NCBI GenBank assembly: GCA_029975915.1 | Contig: JARKOC010000158.1 | Location: forward strand, 1-64,000 | DNA from: Bryobacteraceae bacterium | Lineage (GTDB): Bacteria; Acidobacteriota; Terriglobia; Bryobacterales; Bryobacteraceae | DNA: 64,000 bases | Direction: 5' to 3' | Part shown: positions 33,075 through 42,668 of the stretch, one piece after another | How the letters are laid out: each line of letters opens with the position of its first letter | Position numbering within the stretch: position 1 is the stretch's first letter | Made by a program: the position numbers and the translations under genes | The notes under the pieces: model-generated | Seen by the model: only the letters and a program-made list of their open reading frames with translations | What the model was told of the DNA's origin: nothing | Database searches by the model: none

Positions 33075-34432
33075 CGTCCCATCCTCCTCAGCAGTGCATA
33101 GGCCGCCACGGCGATGAACCAACAAGGAAGCCAGCGGTAGAACAGGTGCATGGGCAGCAGCCACGCTATGGCCAGCGTTCCAACCCAAACCACGACAGCA
33201 CGCCAGTTCAATATGACGCCCTTACTCTCGCCGAGATATTTGTCCACACCTATCCTTGGCAGAATCCAGTGTTCAGTAAAGACGATTGCTCCGACGGGCA
33301 TCAGGATGAGGCCATAGAGCGCGACGTAGTCGAGCAGTCTGAGGAAGAAGACCGGCAGGCAGGCCAGCGCCGTTGTCACGGCTCCACAAGCCAGGGTGAT
33401 CTTCCAGCGGGGCCAATTGGGCGTGACGGATTGAATGGCGAGGCCAGCGCGGTACAAAGTCGGATTAGCCGTCGTCCACCCGGCAAGAACGACGGCAAAG
33501 ACGCCGACCATGCCAAGGGCTTCGTATGCCATACGCCCTGGTGTCATCTCACGGCCGACGGCCGCGACCATCACTCCCGAACAGAGCCAAGCCAGAAAGT
33601 GGCCCGGATAGACGCCGGTGGCAGTGAATACGCCGTACCAGGGGCGCTTCGCATACCGGAATAGAGCCATGTCGCTCAGGCCGATGTGCATTGCGAGGTT
33701 GCAGAACCAGGCGAAGAAGGTGATCTGCCAGAAGCCGTACTGCTCCTGGCCAGCGACGGGCTGGCCGTTCCAGACTTTAGTCGAGAGCACTTCCCACAGG
33801 TTTGACAAATCCGGAGAAACGCCGAGCTTGGGCAGCGTAGCAACGGCACCTGTGACAAAGACAACGAACATCCAAGGACTGCAGATGCCCGCGAATTTCG
33901 ACAACGCGTTGAAACCCAGGATCGCCATCAACGTGAACGCGGCGCCGAGCGCCACAGCAATAGCCACCCAACCGGCGGAGGAGGGAAGAACGGAGCCTAG
34001 CGGCGTCTGCGGCAGACCTATGAGATCAGCCAAGGCGGTGGCTGACACTGAGATCATGGCCCCGGCCAGGATTGCGTACAAGGCGGCGTTGGCGACGTTG
34101 TAAATCATCATGAAGCCGGGGCCGCCGATCTTGCGCAGGTACCAATAGAGAGTCAAACGGGTGCGGACGGCGATGGGGGCGCAGACCAGGGTCCAGGAGA
34201 GGACGGCGAACAAGTTGCCGAGCAGCAACCCGTAAATCAGATCCTTCGCCGCGACTCCGTGGATGACGAAGAAAGCGCCGATGACAAACTCAGTCGCCGC
34301 GACATGTTCACCCGCGAAAAGACCGGCGAACTTCCCTGCCCCTTGGAGGTGATCTTCCGACACGGGTTCGCGGTCGAACTCGTTCAATTGATCCATGCGG
34401 GCCGCGAGGTCCGCCATCTTTTTCGCCGCCAC
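33071..34432 (-). CDS. NCS1-like permease (cytosine/purine permease-type)
   Basis: Protein of 453 residues with about 12 hydrophobic helices after a charged cytosolic N-terminus of about 40 residues. The pattern (FVIGAFFVIHGVAAKDLIYG, ALYAILAGAMISVSATALAD, GLILMPVGAIVFTEHWI) fits the APC/NCS1 group. The family usually imports nucleobases, hydantoins or vitamins with Na+ or H+. Here it sits 20 bases after a rhamnose-isomerase-type gene in the same unit, so a sugar or other substrate is possible. That assignment is inference from context alone. Confidence 0.75.
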   Translation of the reverse strand: MAAKKMADLAARMDQLNEFDREPVSEDHLQGAGKFAGLFAGEHVAATEFVIGAFFVIHGVAAKDLIYGLLLGNLFAVLSWTLVCAPIAVRTRLTLYWYLRKIGGPGFMMIYNVANAALYAILAGAMISVSATALADLIGLPQTPLGSVLPSSAGWVAIAVALGAAFTLMAILGFNALSKFAGICSPWMFVVFVTGAVATLPKLGVSPDLSNLWEVLSTKVWNGQPVAGQEQYGFWQITFFAWFCNLAMHIGLSDMALFRYAKRPWYGVFTATGVYPGHFLAWLCSGVMVAAVGREMTPGRMAYEALGMVGVFAVVLAGWTTANPTLYRAGLAIQSVTPNWPRWKITLACGAVTTALACLPVFFLRLLDYVALYGLILMPVGAIVFTEHWILPRIGVDKYLGESKGVILNWRAVVVWVGTLAIAWLLPMHLFYRWLPCWFIAVAAYALLRRMGR

Positions 34433-34452
34433 CCGATCGCCTCCCGTCCTCT

Positions 34453-35649
34453 TCAGGCGTAGCTAGCCCCGGCGCCGGCGTTCTTCGCGCCGCGCTGCGC
34501 CGCAGCCTGTTTCAGATAACCACTGGCACGGAACGCCAATAGAGGCTCGGGGGCAAGGCCCTTTGCCTGCCGCCATTCGCGCAGAACCGGCCTGACATCG
34601 GTGAAAAAGGCCGCCCGCAGGCATTCCTCGCCGTCGATCAGTTCAGCTTTGGACTGAGCGGCGGCCAGCGCTTCGTGGTCCACCAGGGCGGCCTTGAGAT
34701 ACATCTCCTGCGCGGTCATCGCCGTCTGGATCATTTCTTCGATCTTATTCTTCAGGTTGTGGCTTTGATCGACCATGTAGGCGATGTCAGCGCGTTTGCC
34801 GTTCTCCCATTCCCAGAAGCAGATCTCATGGAAGATACGGAAGACCTGGTAGGGATCGATCGAACCCAGCGTGAGGTCGTCGTCGGCGTAGCGCCGGTCG
34901 TTGAAGTGGAAACCGCCGAGCATGTCCTCATCTAGAAGCCAGGCTACGATTTGCTCGATGTTCTGCGACTGGTAATGGTGTCCGGTGTCGACCAAAACCT
35001 TTGCTTTGCCGCCGGAGGATTTCGCCATCAAATACGCCATGCCCCAATCGGCTATGTCGGTTGCGTAGAAAGCGGGTTCAAACGGCTTGTATTCGACCAG
35101 CATGCGGCCCCAAGCAGGCATGGCGTCGTGCACCTGCTTCAGTCCCTGCTGGAACCACTGCTTCCGTGCACGCACGGAGCCTGAGCCGGGGAAGTTCGTG
35201 CCGTCGGCGAACCAGAGCGAGAGGTCTCGAGAGCCGGTGAGCTTTTGAATTTCGACACAGTCAAGGATGTGTTGAAGCGCCATCTGGCGGACGGCCGGAT
35301 CGGGGTTGCCGAGCGAGCCGTGCTTGTACTGCTGGTCCTGGAAGACGTTTGGATTAATCGCGCCGATGCGGACACCCGCCTCGGTGGCAGCAGCTTTCAC
35401 CGTTTCTACATCGGCGGCGCCGCCGGCGAAGTCCCAGAGAACGTGCATCGCTACAGTAGGGCAGCAACCGGTGAATTTGTGCACCTGGCCGGCGTCGGCG
35501 ATCTTCTCGGGCGTCGTCGTTGCGGCGGCGGGCTGGATGAACTTGCCGAATCGGGTACCGGTGTTGGCGAATCCCCAACTGGGCAATTCAATGGCGAACG
35601 CGTCAAGAGCGCGAAACGCACGTTCCTGCTGAGCGGATGAGAGTGACAT
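34453..35649 (-). CDS. rhaI: L-rhamnose isomerase-type sugar isomerase (RhaI-like)
   Basis: Protein of 398 residues of the TIM-barrel sugar isomerase group similar to Pseudomonas/Rhizobium RhaI. Metal-site-like phrases in order: FADGTNFPGSG, MLVEYKPFEPAFY (Glu ligand), KVLVDTGHHYQ (Asp and His) and GGFHFNDRRYADDDLTLG (Asp ligands). YMVDQSHNLKNKIEEM follows. The family interconverts L-rhamnose and L-rhamnulose, and some members act on other aldoses. It is the first gene of a leftward unit with the NCS1-like permease and the 55-residue protein, and it is divergent from the GH42-like gene. No rhamnulose kinase or aldolase is nearby. Confidence 0.8.
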   Translation of the reverse strand: MSLSSAQQERAFRALDAFAIELPSWGFANTGTRFGKFIQPAAATTTPEKIADAGQVHKFTGCCPTVAMHVLWDFAGGAADVETVKAAATEAGVRIGAINPNVFQDQQYKHGSLGNPDPAVRQMALQHILDCVEIQKLTGSRDLSLWFADGTNFPGSGSVRARKQWFQQGLKQVHDAMPAWGRMLVEYKPFEPAFYATDIADWGMAYLMAKSSGGKAKVLVDTGHHYQSQNIEQIVAWLLDEDMLGGFHFNDRRYADDDLTLGSIDPYQVFRIFHEICFWEWENGKRADIAYMVDQSHNLKNKIEEMIQTAMTAQEMYLKAALVDHEALAAAQSKAELIDGEECLRAAFFTDVRPVLREWRQAKGLAPEPLLAFRASGYLKQAAAQRGAKNAGAGASYA

Positions 35650-35779
35650 GACGGCTTACTCGAAGGAATCCTATCACGAACGACGGCCCGTACCGCCGCG
35701 CGACATGGATATAGTGGATTGGACTGGCTGCGCGGTGCTGCCGGGCCAACGGTTCAAACCTTCGTGGAGGAAGTATCGG

Positions 35780-38089
35780 ATGAGGTTTATGGGATTCGCC
35801 GGTCGAGGCTTTATGGCCGTGTGGGCGCTGGCTCTCGGATTGAGCGCCATGTATGGGGCTGAACTCGCGGTGTGGTCCGTGAAGACGCCTGCCAGTAGCA
35901 AGGGGATTACCCTCGCTGGAGGAGAGCCGCAAGCGCCCAGAGCGGCCATGGTGAACAAAGAGATGGTCTCTGAGCTGAGGCCGGAGTCAGACTATTTCAA
36001 ACGCGCCTCCTATCGCTTCAGAATCGACAAGCCATTGCAGGGGCCGGTTTGGCTGACCCTCGGATTCCTCGACAAAGGCTACGGCCTGATTTCGCTCAGT
36101 TTTGAGGCGAAGGGGGTTTCACAGACCGAGGCGCGGACGCCGGTCATCGTGAATTCCGGCAAGATCCGCCACGCGGCGTTCCGGATGAACGGGACCTTGC
36201 AGGGCGTCATGAAGATCACTGGCATGAGGTACCTGCAATCGGTTCAGGTGAGCGACACCGAACCCAGGATTGAACCCCTGCCTGAGATCAAGCCGGCCTT
36301 CACGCTGAAGCGGCCGATGGACCTGGTGATCACGGCCGGCGCTGACGCGCCCACTGTGGAGGGATTGCCGGGTGCGCTCGCTTACCTGCGGCAGAACCTG
36401 CCGCTGATGAAAGCGCTGGGCTTTAACGGCATCGAAAGCTACGTGAAGTGGAACTTCGTTGAACGCTCGCCTGGCAAGTTCGACTGGAGTTATTACGACG
36501 CGATTGTGGCCGAGGTCGAGAGGCATGGCATGAAGTGGTTCCCGCTGCTGATCGTCGGTTCGGCCTATGCGCTGCCGGATTGGTTCTATGAGTCGGGCGA
36601 CAATGTTCCCTATGTGTGCCTGGAGCACGGGAAGGCGATTGAGATTCCAACAATCTTCGCCGGGACGCAGGACAAATACGTCATTCGCTTCCTGAACGAA
36701 TTTGGCAAGCACTACGGCAACAATCCTTCATTGCTGGGCATCCGGCTGGGCCCGAGCGGCAACTACGGCGAAGCCCAATACCCGGCCACCGGAGCCTGGG
36801 GCTACAAAGGCCGCCCGCTGCACACCCATATCGGGTATTGGGTGGGCGACCCGGCCGCCAACCAGGATTTCCGCCGATGGCTGAAGGCAAAGTACCCGGA
36901 CATCGGAGCGCTCAATCGGTCCTGGGATGCAAGCTACAAATCATTCGACGACGTGAAGACGTTTCTGCCCGTGACGGCGAACAACACGCGGATGCGAGTG
37001 GATTTTTCCACCTGGTATCTGGACGCGATGAGCCTATGGTGTGAGAAATGGGCGATTTGGGCGCGCGAGGCGATGCCGAAGACGTCAATCTATCAGTCGT
37101 CGGGCGGGTGGGGCGCGGTCGAGATCGGCACGGATTACGCGGCGCATACAAAGACGATGGCGCGCCTGGGCGGCGGCATCCGCATGACAAACGAGAACGA
37201 CAGCTACCTGAACAACTTCGGCAATACGCGCCTGGCGGCCTCGGCGGCGCGTTTCTATGGGGCGAAGTGGGGCACCGAACCCGCTGGGTTCAGTTCTATG
37301 CGTGGCGTGGTGAACAGGATCTACAACGCGATCACGAACGACGCCGAACACTTGTTTTATTACGACGGCAACATTATCGGCAATGATCAGGGCATCGACG
37401 CCTGGCTGAAGTTCGCGCCGCTTCTCGACCAGCGCGGCAAGCCGCGGGCTGAGGTTGCAGTGGTCTTCTCCGATACAGCGAACAAAATGCGCGACGACAC
37501 CCTGCGATACCTGCGGGCTTCAGCGTACTTGCAGCGCGTTCATGCAATGCGGGAGGCCGCCGACTTCGATGTGGTGAGCGAGCAGATGATCGCCGACGGT
37601 GCGTTGGACCGATACAAGGCGGTGATCATGGTCTGGGGTAACACGATGGAGAAAGCCGCGCTGGACAAACTCGGAGAGTGGGTTGAGCGTGGGGGAACAG
37701 TCTTATTCCCTGACCGCGAACTGACGCGTGAAGGGTTGCTCCAGGACCTAAGCGGCGACACGAGTATTTACAGACGGTGGCGGGAGGGCAAGACGGGAAA
37801 GGGCCGCGCCATGCTTTTCGATCAGCAGACCGAGCCGTTCACTGCATACGTCCGCTTCGTCCGGAACGCCCTCGCGAAACTAGATACCCTGAGCCCCGAA
37901 GTGCGCGCAGCGGTAGGCATGACCAAACCGGATGGGACCTACTGGACAGTGATGGAGGACGGGCGCTTAGCCATGCTAAGCTATGACGACGCACCGGCAG
38001 TTGTGCGGATCGGGGCCAAGCCGCCTCTCACCATGGCTCCGTATACGATTTGGATGGAAGGCGGCAAGGCAAAGACGCCGGTCCGCTGA
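35780..38089 (+). CDS. Exported GH42-like beta-galactosidase-type enzyme
   Basis: Protein of 769 residues; ATG 35780 has GGAGG 9 bases upstream and opens a signal peptide (MAVWALALGLSAMYGAEL). Residues about 30-180 form a beta-sandwich. A TIM barrel follows (MKALGFNGIESYVKWNFVER) with probable acid/base Glu331 (GNYGEAQYP) and nucleophile Glu500 (KWGTEPAGF), the order seen in GH42/GH35-like enzymes. Residues about 560-700 resemble a trimerisation, class-I-glutaminase-like domain (KAVIMVWGNTMEKAALDKL, GGTVLFPDRELT). The substrate is likely a beta-galactoside or related glycan, and the divergent RhaI-like gene hints at a rhamnose-containing one. Periplasmic. Confidence 0.78.
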   Translation: MRFMGFAGRGFMAVWALALGLSAMYGAELAVWSVKTPASSKGITLAGGEPQAPRAAMVNKEMVSELRPESDYFKRASYRFRIDKPLQGPVWLTLGFLDKGYGLISLSFEAKGVSQTEARTPVIVNSGKIRHAAFRMNGTLQGVMKITGMRYLQSVQVSDTEPRIEPLPEIKPAFTLKRPMDLVITAGADAPTVEGLPGALAYLRQNLPLMKALGFNGIESYVKWNFVERSPGKFDWSYYDAIVAEVERHGMKWFPLLIVGSAYALPDWFYESGDNVPYVCLEHGKAIEIPTIFAGTQDKYVIRFLNEFGKHYGNNPSLLGIRLGPSGNYGEAQYPATGAWGYKGRPLHTHIGYWVGDPAANQDFRRWLKAKYPDIGALNRSWDASYKSFDDVKTFLPVTANNTRMRVDFSTWYLDAMSLWCEKWAIWAREAMPKTSIYQSSGGWGAVEIGTDYAAHTKTMARLGGGIRMTNENDSYLNNFGNTRLAASAARFYGAKWGTEPAGFSSMRGVVNRIYNAITNDAEHLFYYDGNIIGNDQGIDAWLKFAPLLDQRGKPRAEVAVVFSDTANKMRDDTLRYLRASAYLQRVHAMREAADFDVVSEQMIADGALDRYKAVIMVWGNTMEKAALDKLGEWVERGGTVLFPDRELTREGLLQDLSGDTSIYRRWREGKTGKGRAMLFDQQTEPFTAYVRFVRNALAKLDTLSPEVRAAVGMTKPDGTYWTVMEDGRLAMLSYDDAPAVVRIGAKPPLTMAPYTIWMEGGKAKTPVR

Positions 38090-38095
38090 CAGGCG

Positions 38096-40270
38096 CTATC
38101 GCCAAACCTGAATCACGTACCAGGGCGTGGTGTGCTTGCCAAGCACGATGCGGTAGCCGTCAAGGATCTTCTCGGCTGTCTCAAAAGGACCCATGGCGCG
38201 GCCCGCCCCGTCGAGCGGGACGATTTCGACACGAGCGGCCTTGCCCATGTTGGACAGGCGGATTGTACCGGTGACGGGTTCGATGAGCATCGGTCCAGTC
38301 CCCGTCTCCAACAGGGTGTTTCGCTCTCTATTCCACTTCATCCCTGCGTTGGCGGTGCGGGCGCCGGTGATGAGAAGCAGTTTCGAGCTTTCGGCGATTG
38401 GCTTGCCGTCCATAGAGACGAGCATGACTGAAGCAAAGGGGTTGTCGAGGGAGAGGTTCAGGTGCTTAAGTCTGACTGGCAGACTATTCACAAAACCAGC
38501 CGCCACTTCGGCCCGGAGCGATGCGGCAGTGACAAGCCCTTGACCCTTGAGAATCGACCAAACGATTTCCCTAGTGTTGGTCCGGTAGGGCGGCTTGGCG
38601 GAGGGCAGCTTCGATGTCTTCGGCGCGTCGAATGACGCGATGCGTATGTCTTCCTGTAGCAGCGCACCCGGCTGCGCTGCCGCCGTGAACAGCGGCGCGG
38701 CGGAGGCAGGCTCGCGAATCGAGTCTAGCACGTCGTTGCGGGTGATGGCCCGCGGAACGGTTTTTCCGGACCTGGCGATATCGCCGCGGAGAAAAAGCAG
38801 CGCCCCGGCGGCAAGCTGAGACATTTTCACTGGGTCTTGCCGGATATCGAAGTGCCCTGGGTAACGGGACCCCCAATTCGATGCGGCCGAATGTTCGAAG
38901 CTGTACCAGAAGATACCGTCCCAATCAAGGAACGAGGCGTATGACGCGAGCACCGGGATCATCTCGGCCGCGTATTCATTCGGGTAAGGATGATTCACCT
39001 CGGAAACGGTGAACGGCTTGCCAAGCACCGCTGAACGGTGCAGGGTGACGACTGTTGATTTTTCGGGCTCATTCACCATGGGAGTGTTACGGATGGTGAA
39101 GCCGGTGGTCTTGCCATTTGCGTCGCGGGTGTAGGAGGGGTGCTGCCAGTAGACATGCGTGTCGACAGCATCCAGCTTGGACGTGATCGAAACGAGCGGA
39201 TAGCTGGTGAATGTTGAGGCGTGGGCGGAGTTCGCAATCACCGGCACTTTGACCTTGAGCTCGTTCTTTAGGAACAAGTTCATGGTTTGGTAGAACTCGT
39301 CCTCCAGACGGATGTAGAACGCTGCCTCAATCCGGAAACGCAGTTGCGACGCAGTCTTGAACTGAGACGGCGGCAACCTGGGAACAGGTTGATCGACAGT
39401 CACTCCGGCCTCCTTTCGGATGGCCTCCACGTCAGCCGGTTTTACCCAGGACTTCAAATAGTCCTGGTAACGTTGGTCGAGGTCGCGGGCGTAACTATCC
39501 GGGATGTCACGCCAGGTGGGATCCTGTTCCGGCTTCGGCGGGACACCCTGAAGACGTCCCCTCGCCCAGTATTCGATCAGCGAGTTCTCGTTGACCAGTT
39601 CGATTAGGGCCACGGCCGGCTCGTTACGGTATTCGTTGCCGGTGTAAGGGTTCACGTGCGTCAGATAGAGGCTGGCAAACTCCTTCTGGAGTTCGATCAT
39701 TCGGGGATCAAACAACGTCACTGCCTTTGCAAAACCGAGTTGATCGGTGTCTTTGACGCCGTCGCCTGGTTGGAAAGCGCGAGCCACGTTCAGGTTCAGA
39801 TCCACATAGATGCCCCGTTTCTTCAGTTCGGAGACGAAGAAGTCGAAGCGGTCCAGCAGTTCGGGTGACAGGTGGCGTGAATCGGGGAATCCCGAATCGA
39901 TCAACCCGCGCGGTGAACGCCAATCGTGGTGATGGACGCGCACACAGTTGACGCCAAAACGAGCCAGGTGGGCGGCCACCGCCGGGGCAAACTCTTTCTC
40001 CGGGAACGATGCGGCGAAGGAGAAGTTGACCCCCCAAAGGCGCAATCGCTGCCCCGCCCCATCGGCGAAGTGGCCATTGGAAACCTTAACAAACCCGTGT
40101 CTGCCCGCAGGGGCGTCGAGCAGGAAACCGAAGTCAGCCAGAAAGGGGCCCTCGGAATTCCAGACCATTTCGTAAGGCTCCAATTTCGGTGTGGGTGGCG
40201 CCTCTTGCGCCGCTACAACCGCGGCTGACATCACGGCGAAGAAGAAAGCGCGAAGCAGCATCGCCCTCAT
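38096..40270 (-). CDS. Exported GH5-like glycoside hydrolase
   Basis: Protein of 724 residues; ATG 40270 precedes a signal peptide (LLRAFFFAVMSAAVVAAQ). The longer frame upstream runs towards the sulfatase gene and is not used. Residues about 75-470 form a cellulase-superfamily barrel: LWGVNFSFAASFPEKEF, NCVRVHHHDW, probable acid/base Glu228 in LIELVNENS, and a probable nucleophile in FTVSEVNHPYPNEY. The C-terminal about 230 residues are beta-rich and may bind carbohydrate. Family membership beyond clan GH-A is not certain. It is convergent with the GH42-like gene and follows the sulfatase gene by 70 bases. Confidence 0.75.
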   Translation of the reverse strand: MRAMLLRAFFFAVMSAAVVAAQEAPPTPKLEPYEMVWNSEGPFLADFGFLLDAPAGRHGFVKVSNGHFADGAGQRLRLWGVNFSFAASFPEKEFAPAVAAHLARFGVNCVRVHHHDWRSPRGLIDSGFPDSRHLSPELLDRFDFFVSELKKRGIYVDLNLNVARAFQPGDGVKDTDQLGFAKAVTLFDPRMIELQKEFASLYLTHVNPYTGNEYRNEPAVALIELVNENSLIEYWARGRLQGVPPKPEQDPTWRDIPDSYARDLDQRYQDYLKSWVKPADVEAIRKEAGVTVDQPVPRLPPSQFKTASQLRFRIEAAFYIRLEDEFYQTMNLFLKNELKVKVPVIANSAHASTFTSYPLVSITSKLDAVDTHVYWQHPSYTRDANGKTTGFTIRNTPMVNEPEKSTVVTLHRSAVLGKPFTVSEVNHPYPNEYAAEMIPVLASYASFLDWDGIFWYSFEHSAASNWGSRYPGHFDIRQDPVKMSQLAAGALLFLRGDIARSGKTVPRAITRNDVLDSIREPASAAPLFTAAAQPGALLQEDIRIASFDAPKTSKLPSAKPPYRTNTREIVWSILKGQGLVTAASLRAEVAAGFVNSLPVRLKHLNLSLDNPFASVMLVSMDGKPIAESSKLLLITGARTANAGMKWNRERNTLLETGTGPMLIEPVTGTIRLSNMGKAARVEIVPLDGAGRAMGPFETAEKILDGYRIVLGKHTTPWYVIQVWR

Positions 40271-40340
40271 GATAAGCCAGAAGAAGCTCCAGCGCGGCGA
40301 GCAGAGCAGCAGGCGGCGTTGACCTCGAAGCCTAGCGGCG

Positions 40341-41858
40341 TTATCTCCTCGTCCGAGGCGTGGCCCGGATGCGGGCGATCTCGGCCAGCATCGATTTGAC
40401 GCGGTCCGGATGATTGGCCGCCAGATCGTTCTTCTCGCCGATATCCTCGGCGAGATTGAACAACTGCGGCGTCTCATTGTTGCCGAGTTCGTTACCGGTC
40501 AAATTCGTTTTAGGGCCTTTCCTGGCCTCAATCACTTTCCAATCGCCTTGGATGAGAGACAGGCCGCCGGCATGTTCGACAAGGTGATCCCGGCCCTGCC
40601 TGGACTGGCCAAGCAGCGCGGGCAATACGTCGAAGCTGTCGGGCGCTGAATCCTCCGGAAGTTTCTGGCCGGTGAGCCCGGCAAACGAGGCGAACAGATC
40701 GATCTGGCTGATCAGAGCATTCGACGTGCCCGGCTTAATCTTGCCCTTCCAACTGGCCATGAACGGGACGCGGGTGCCGCCGTCGAACATGGAATACTTG
40801 CCGCCCCGCAGGGGACCGGCCGGCTTGTGACTGCCCAACTTCTCAACCGCGTCATCCTTGTAACCGTCGTCCACAACAGGCCCGTTGTCACTCGAAAAGA
40901 TGATAAGCGTGTTCTCCATCAGGCGGTTGCGTTCCAGAGTGTCGAGCAATTGGCCAACCGACCAATCGAGCGAAAGGATGGCGTCGCCCCTGGGGCCCAT
41001 ACCGGACCTGCCTACGAAGCGCTTGTGGGGCACGCGCGGCACATGGATGTCGTGCGTAGCGAAGTAAAGGAAGAACGGATTCGACTTGTGGCCGTTGATA
41101 TAGGCGACCGCCTTCTCCGTGATGCGGTCTGCCATGTCTTCGTCCACCCACAACGCCGATTTGCCGCCCGTCATGTACCCGATCCGGCTGATTCCGTTCA
41201 CAATAGCCATGTCATGGCCATGGCTCGGGTGCATCTTCAACAGTTCAGGATTCGCCTTCCCCGTCGGCTCGTTACCGATCGGTTTCGAGTAGTCCACTCG
41301 AATCGGATCGTTTGGATCCAAGCCCACCACCCGGCCGTTTTCTGTGTAAACACACGGGACGCGGTCGCCCGTTGCAGGGATCAGGAACGAGTAGTCGAAT
41401 CCAATTTCCTTCGGACCCGGCTTGATTTCTCCGTTCCAGTCGATATTGCCGGCGCCTAGCCCGAGATGCCATTTCCCAACGACCGCAGTCTGGTAGCCGG
41501 CCTGCTTGAGCATGGCGGGAAGTGTGTAACGGCCCGGTTCGATTATCATCTGCGCATCGCCCGGCAGCACGCCCGTGCCCGGTCTGCGCCAGGCGTACTC
41601 GCCAGTCAACATCGCGTAGCGCGAAGGCGTGCAGGTGGCTGAGGGCGAATGGGCGTGGGTGAAGCGAATGCCAGATGCGGCCAGACGGTCAAGGTTTGGA
41701 GTCTTCACGCCCTTGGCGCCATAGCAACTCACGTCGCCGTAGCCCAGGTCGTCGGCATACATGAAGACGATGTTAGGCAGCCGTCCGGCGGCGTAGCCGC
41801 GGCTCTTGGAGACCAACGGCAGGGCGGAGGACAAAAACTGGGTCCTGGTGATTCGCAT
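40341..41858 (-). CDS. Sulfatase (arylsulfatase/glycan sulfatase, formylglycine type)
   Basis: Protein of 505 residues from ATG 41858. An N-terminal stretch (RITRTQFLSSALPLVS) looks like a Tat- or Sec-type leader. Metal-site Asp36/37 lie in YADDLGYGD. The formylglycine motif is CTPSRYAMLTG with Cys76. GKWHLGLG, the HDIHVPRVPH segment and SSDNGPVVDDG complete the type I sulfatase set. It should remove sulfate from a glycan or aryl sulfate after maturation of Cys76. A TSUP-type exporter follows it in reading order upstream, and a GH5-like gene lies downstream, consistent with a sulfated polysaccharide. Confidence 0.92.
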   Translation of the reverse strand: MRITRTQFLSSALPLVSKSRGYAAGRLPNIVFMYADDLGYGDVSCYGAKGVKTPNLDRLAASGIRFTHAHSPSATCTPSRYAMLTGEYAWRRPGTGVLPGDAQMIIEPGRYTLPAMLKQAGYQTAVVGKWHLGLGAGNIDWNGEIKPGPKEIGFDYSFLIPATGDRVPCVYTENGRVVGLDPNDPIRVDYSKPIGNEPTGKANPELLKMHPSHGHDMAIVNGISRIGYMTGGKSALWVDEDMADRITEKAVAYINGHKSNPFFLYFATHDIHVPRVPHKRFVGRSGMGPRGDAILSLDWSVGQLLDTLERNRLMENTLIIFSSDNGPVVDDGYKDDAVEKLGSHKPAGPLRGGKYSMFDGGTRVPFMASWKGKIKPGTSNALISQIDLFASFAGLTGQKLPEDSAPDSFDVLPALLGQSRQGRDHLVEHAGGLSLIQGDWKVIEARKGPKTNLTGNELGNNETPQLFNLAEDIGEKNDLAANHPDRVKSMLAEIARIRATPRTRR

Positions 41859-41930
41859 GGGAGAAAACCTTTCGAGCCGCCTCGACATCCTCCATTTACG
41901 GCCTGAACGTCTTGTTGGCCCGCTTACAGA

Positions 41931-42659
41931 TTAGCGCAACAAAAGGAGCGACGAAACGAGCGTCATGGCAACCACAAGAGCCTCGAAGACCTTCGGTGCG
42001 ATGTGGTTCACCAGCCAGCGCCCGGCGAGCGCTCCGGCAATCACGGCCGGGACCATGGCAGCGTCAAATGTGAGCGAAGGACGGGTGATGATGCCGTGGT
42101 ACAGGTACACCGGAACTTTCGTCAGGTTGACGAAGAAAAAGAACCACGCGCCCGTAGCAATGAACTCTTCTTTCGAAAGGCGCTTACTCAAGAGATAAAG
42201 ATTCATCACGGGGCCGGCGGCGTTGGCGACCGTGGTGGCGAATCCGGCCAAACCGCCATAGAGAACAGGATGAGGGTGAACTTGGATCCCCTTCCGGACA
42301 TGCTGCCGCCAAAGATACACAGCCATCATCGCAAGCACGATCACGGCGACCATGGGCCGGATGTAGCGTTCATCGAGCTTCAGCGCCAGCGCGCCCCCTG
42401 CCAATCCCAACAGCACCCAGGGGGCGAGCGAGAACAGCTTCCAGGCCGAAGCGTGCTTGCGCCAATAATAGACGGCGAACAGGTCGGCGGTGATCAAAAC
42501 TGGCAGCAAGTAGCCGGCGCTATGCCGGGCATCGCCGATGGCCAGCACCATTAGGGGGACCACCATCGCGCCCAATCCAGGCACGCCCGTCTTGGCCACT
42601 CCGACAAAGAAGGCGCACAGCGCGCCAAGCATCCACTGCCATGATTCGAGATGCGGCAT
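41931..42659 (-). CDS. TSUP (TauE/SafE) family anion exporter
   Basis: Protein of 242 residues with seven or eight membrane helices (LGALCAFFVGVAKTGVPGLG opens the first repeat, GGLAGFATTVANAAGPVMNL the second). The two repeats, each with a Gly-Pro rich turn, define TSUP, whose members move sulfite, sulfonates or related anions. It lies between a sulfatase gene (72 bases downstream) and an FG-GAP gene (9 bases upstream), so sulfite or sulfate disposal during desulfation is a reasonable inference. Confidence 0.85.
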   Translation of the reverse strand: MPHLESWQWMLGALCAFFVGVAKTGVPGLGAMVVPLMVLAIGDARHSAGYLLPVLITADLFAVYYWRKHASAWKLFSLAPWVLLGLAGGALALKLDERYIRPMVAVIVLAMMAVYLWRQHVRKGIQVHPHPVLYGGLAGFATTVANAAGPVMNLYLLSKRLSKEEFIATGAWFFFFVNLTKVPVYLYHGIITRPSLTFDAAMVPAVIAGALAGRWLVNHIAPKVFEALVVAMTLVSSLLLLR

Positions 42660-42668
42660 CCTGGCGGG

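Noticed and set aside
35648..35779. N-terminal extension of the GH42-like protein
   Set aside because: ATG 35780 has GGAGG at good spacing and a signal peptide; the extension has neither.
40271..40477. N-terminal extension of the GH5-like protein
   Set aside because: It overlaps the sulfatase C-terminus, is Arg/Ser-rich noise, and the ATG at 40270 gives a proper signal peptide.
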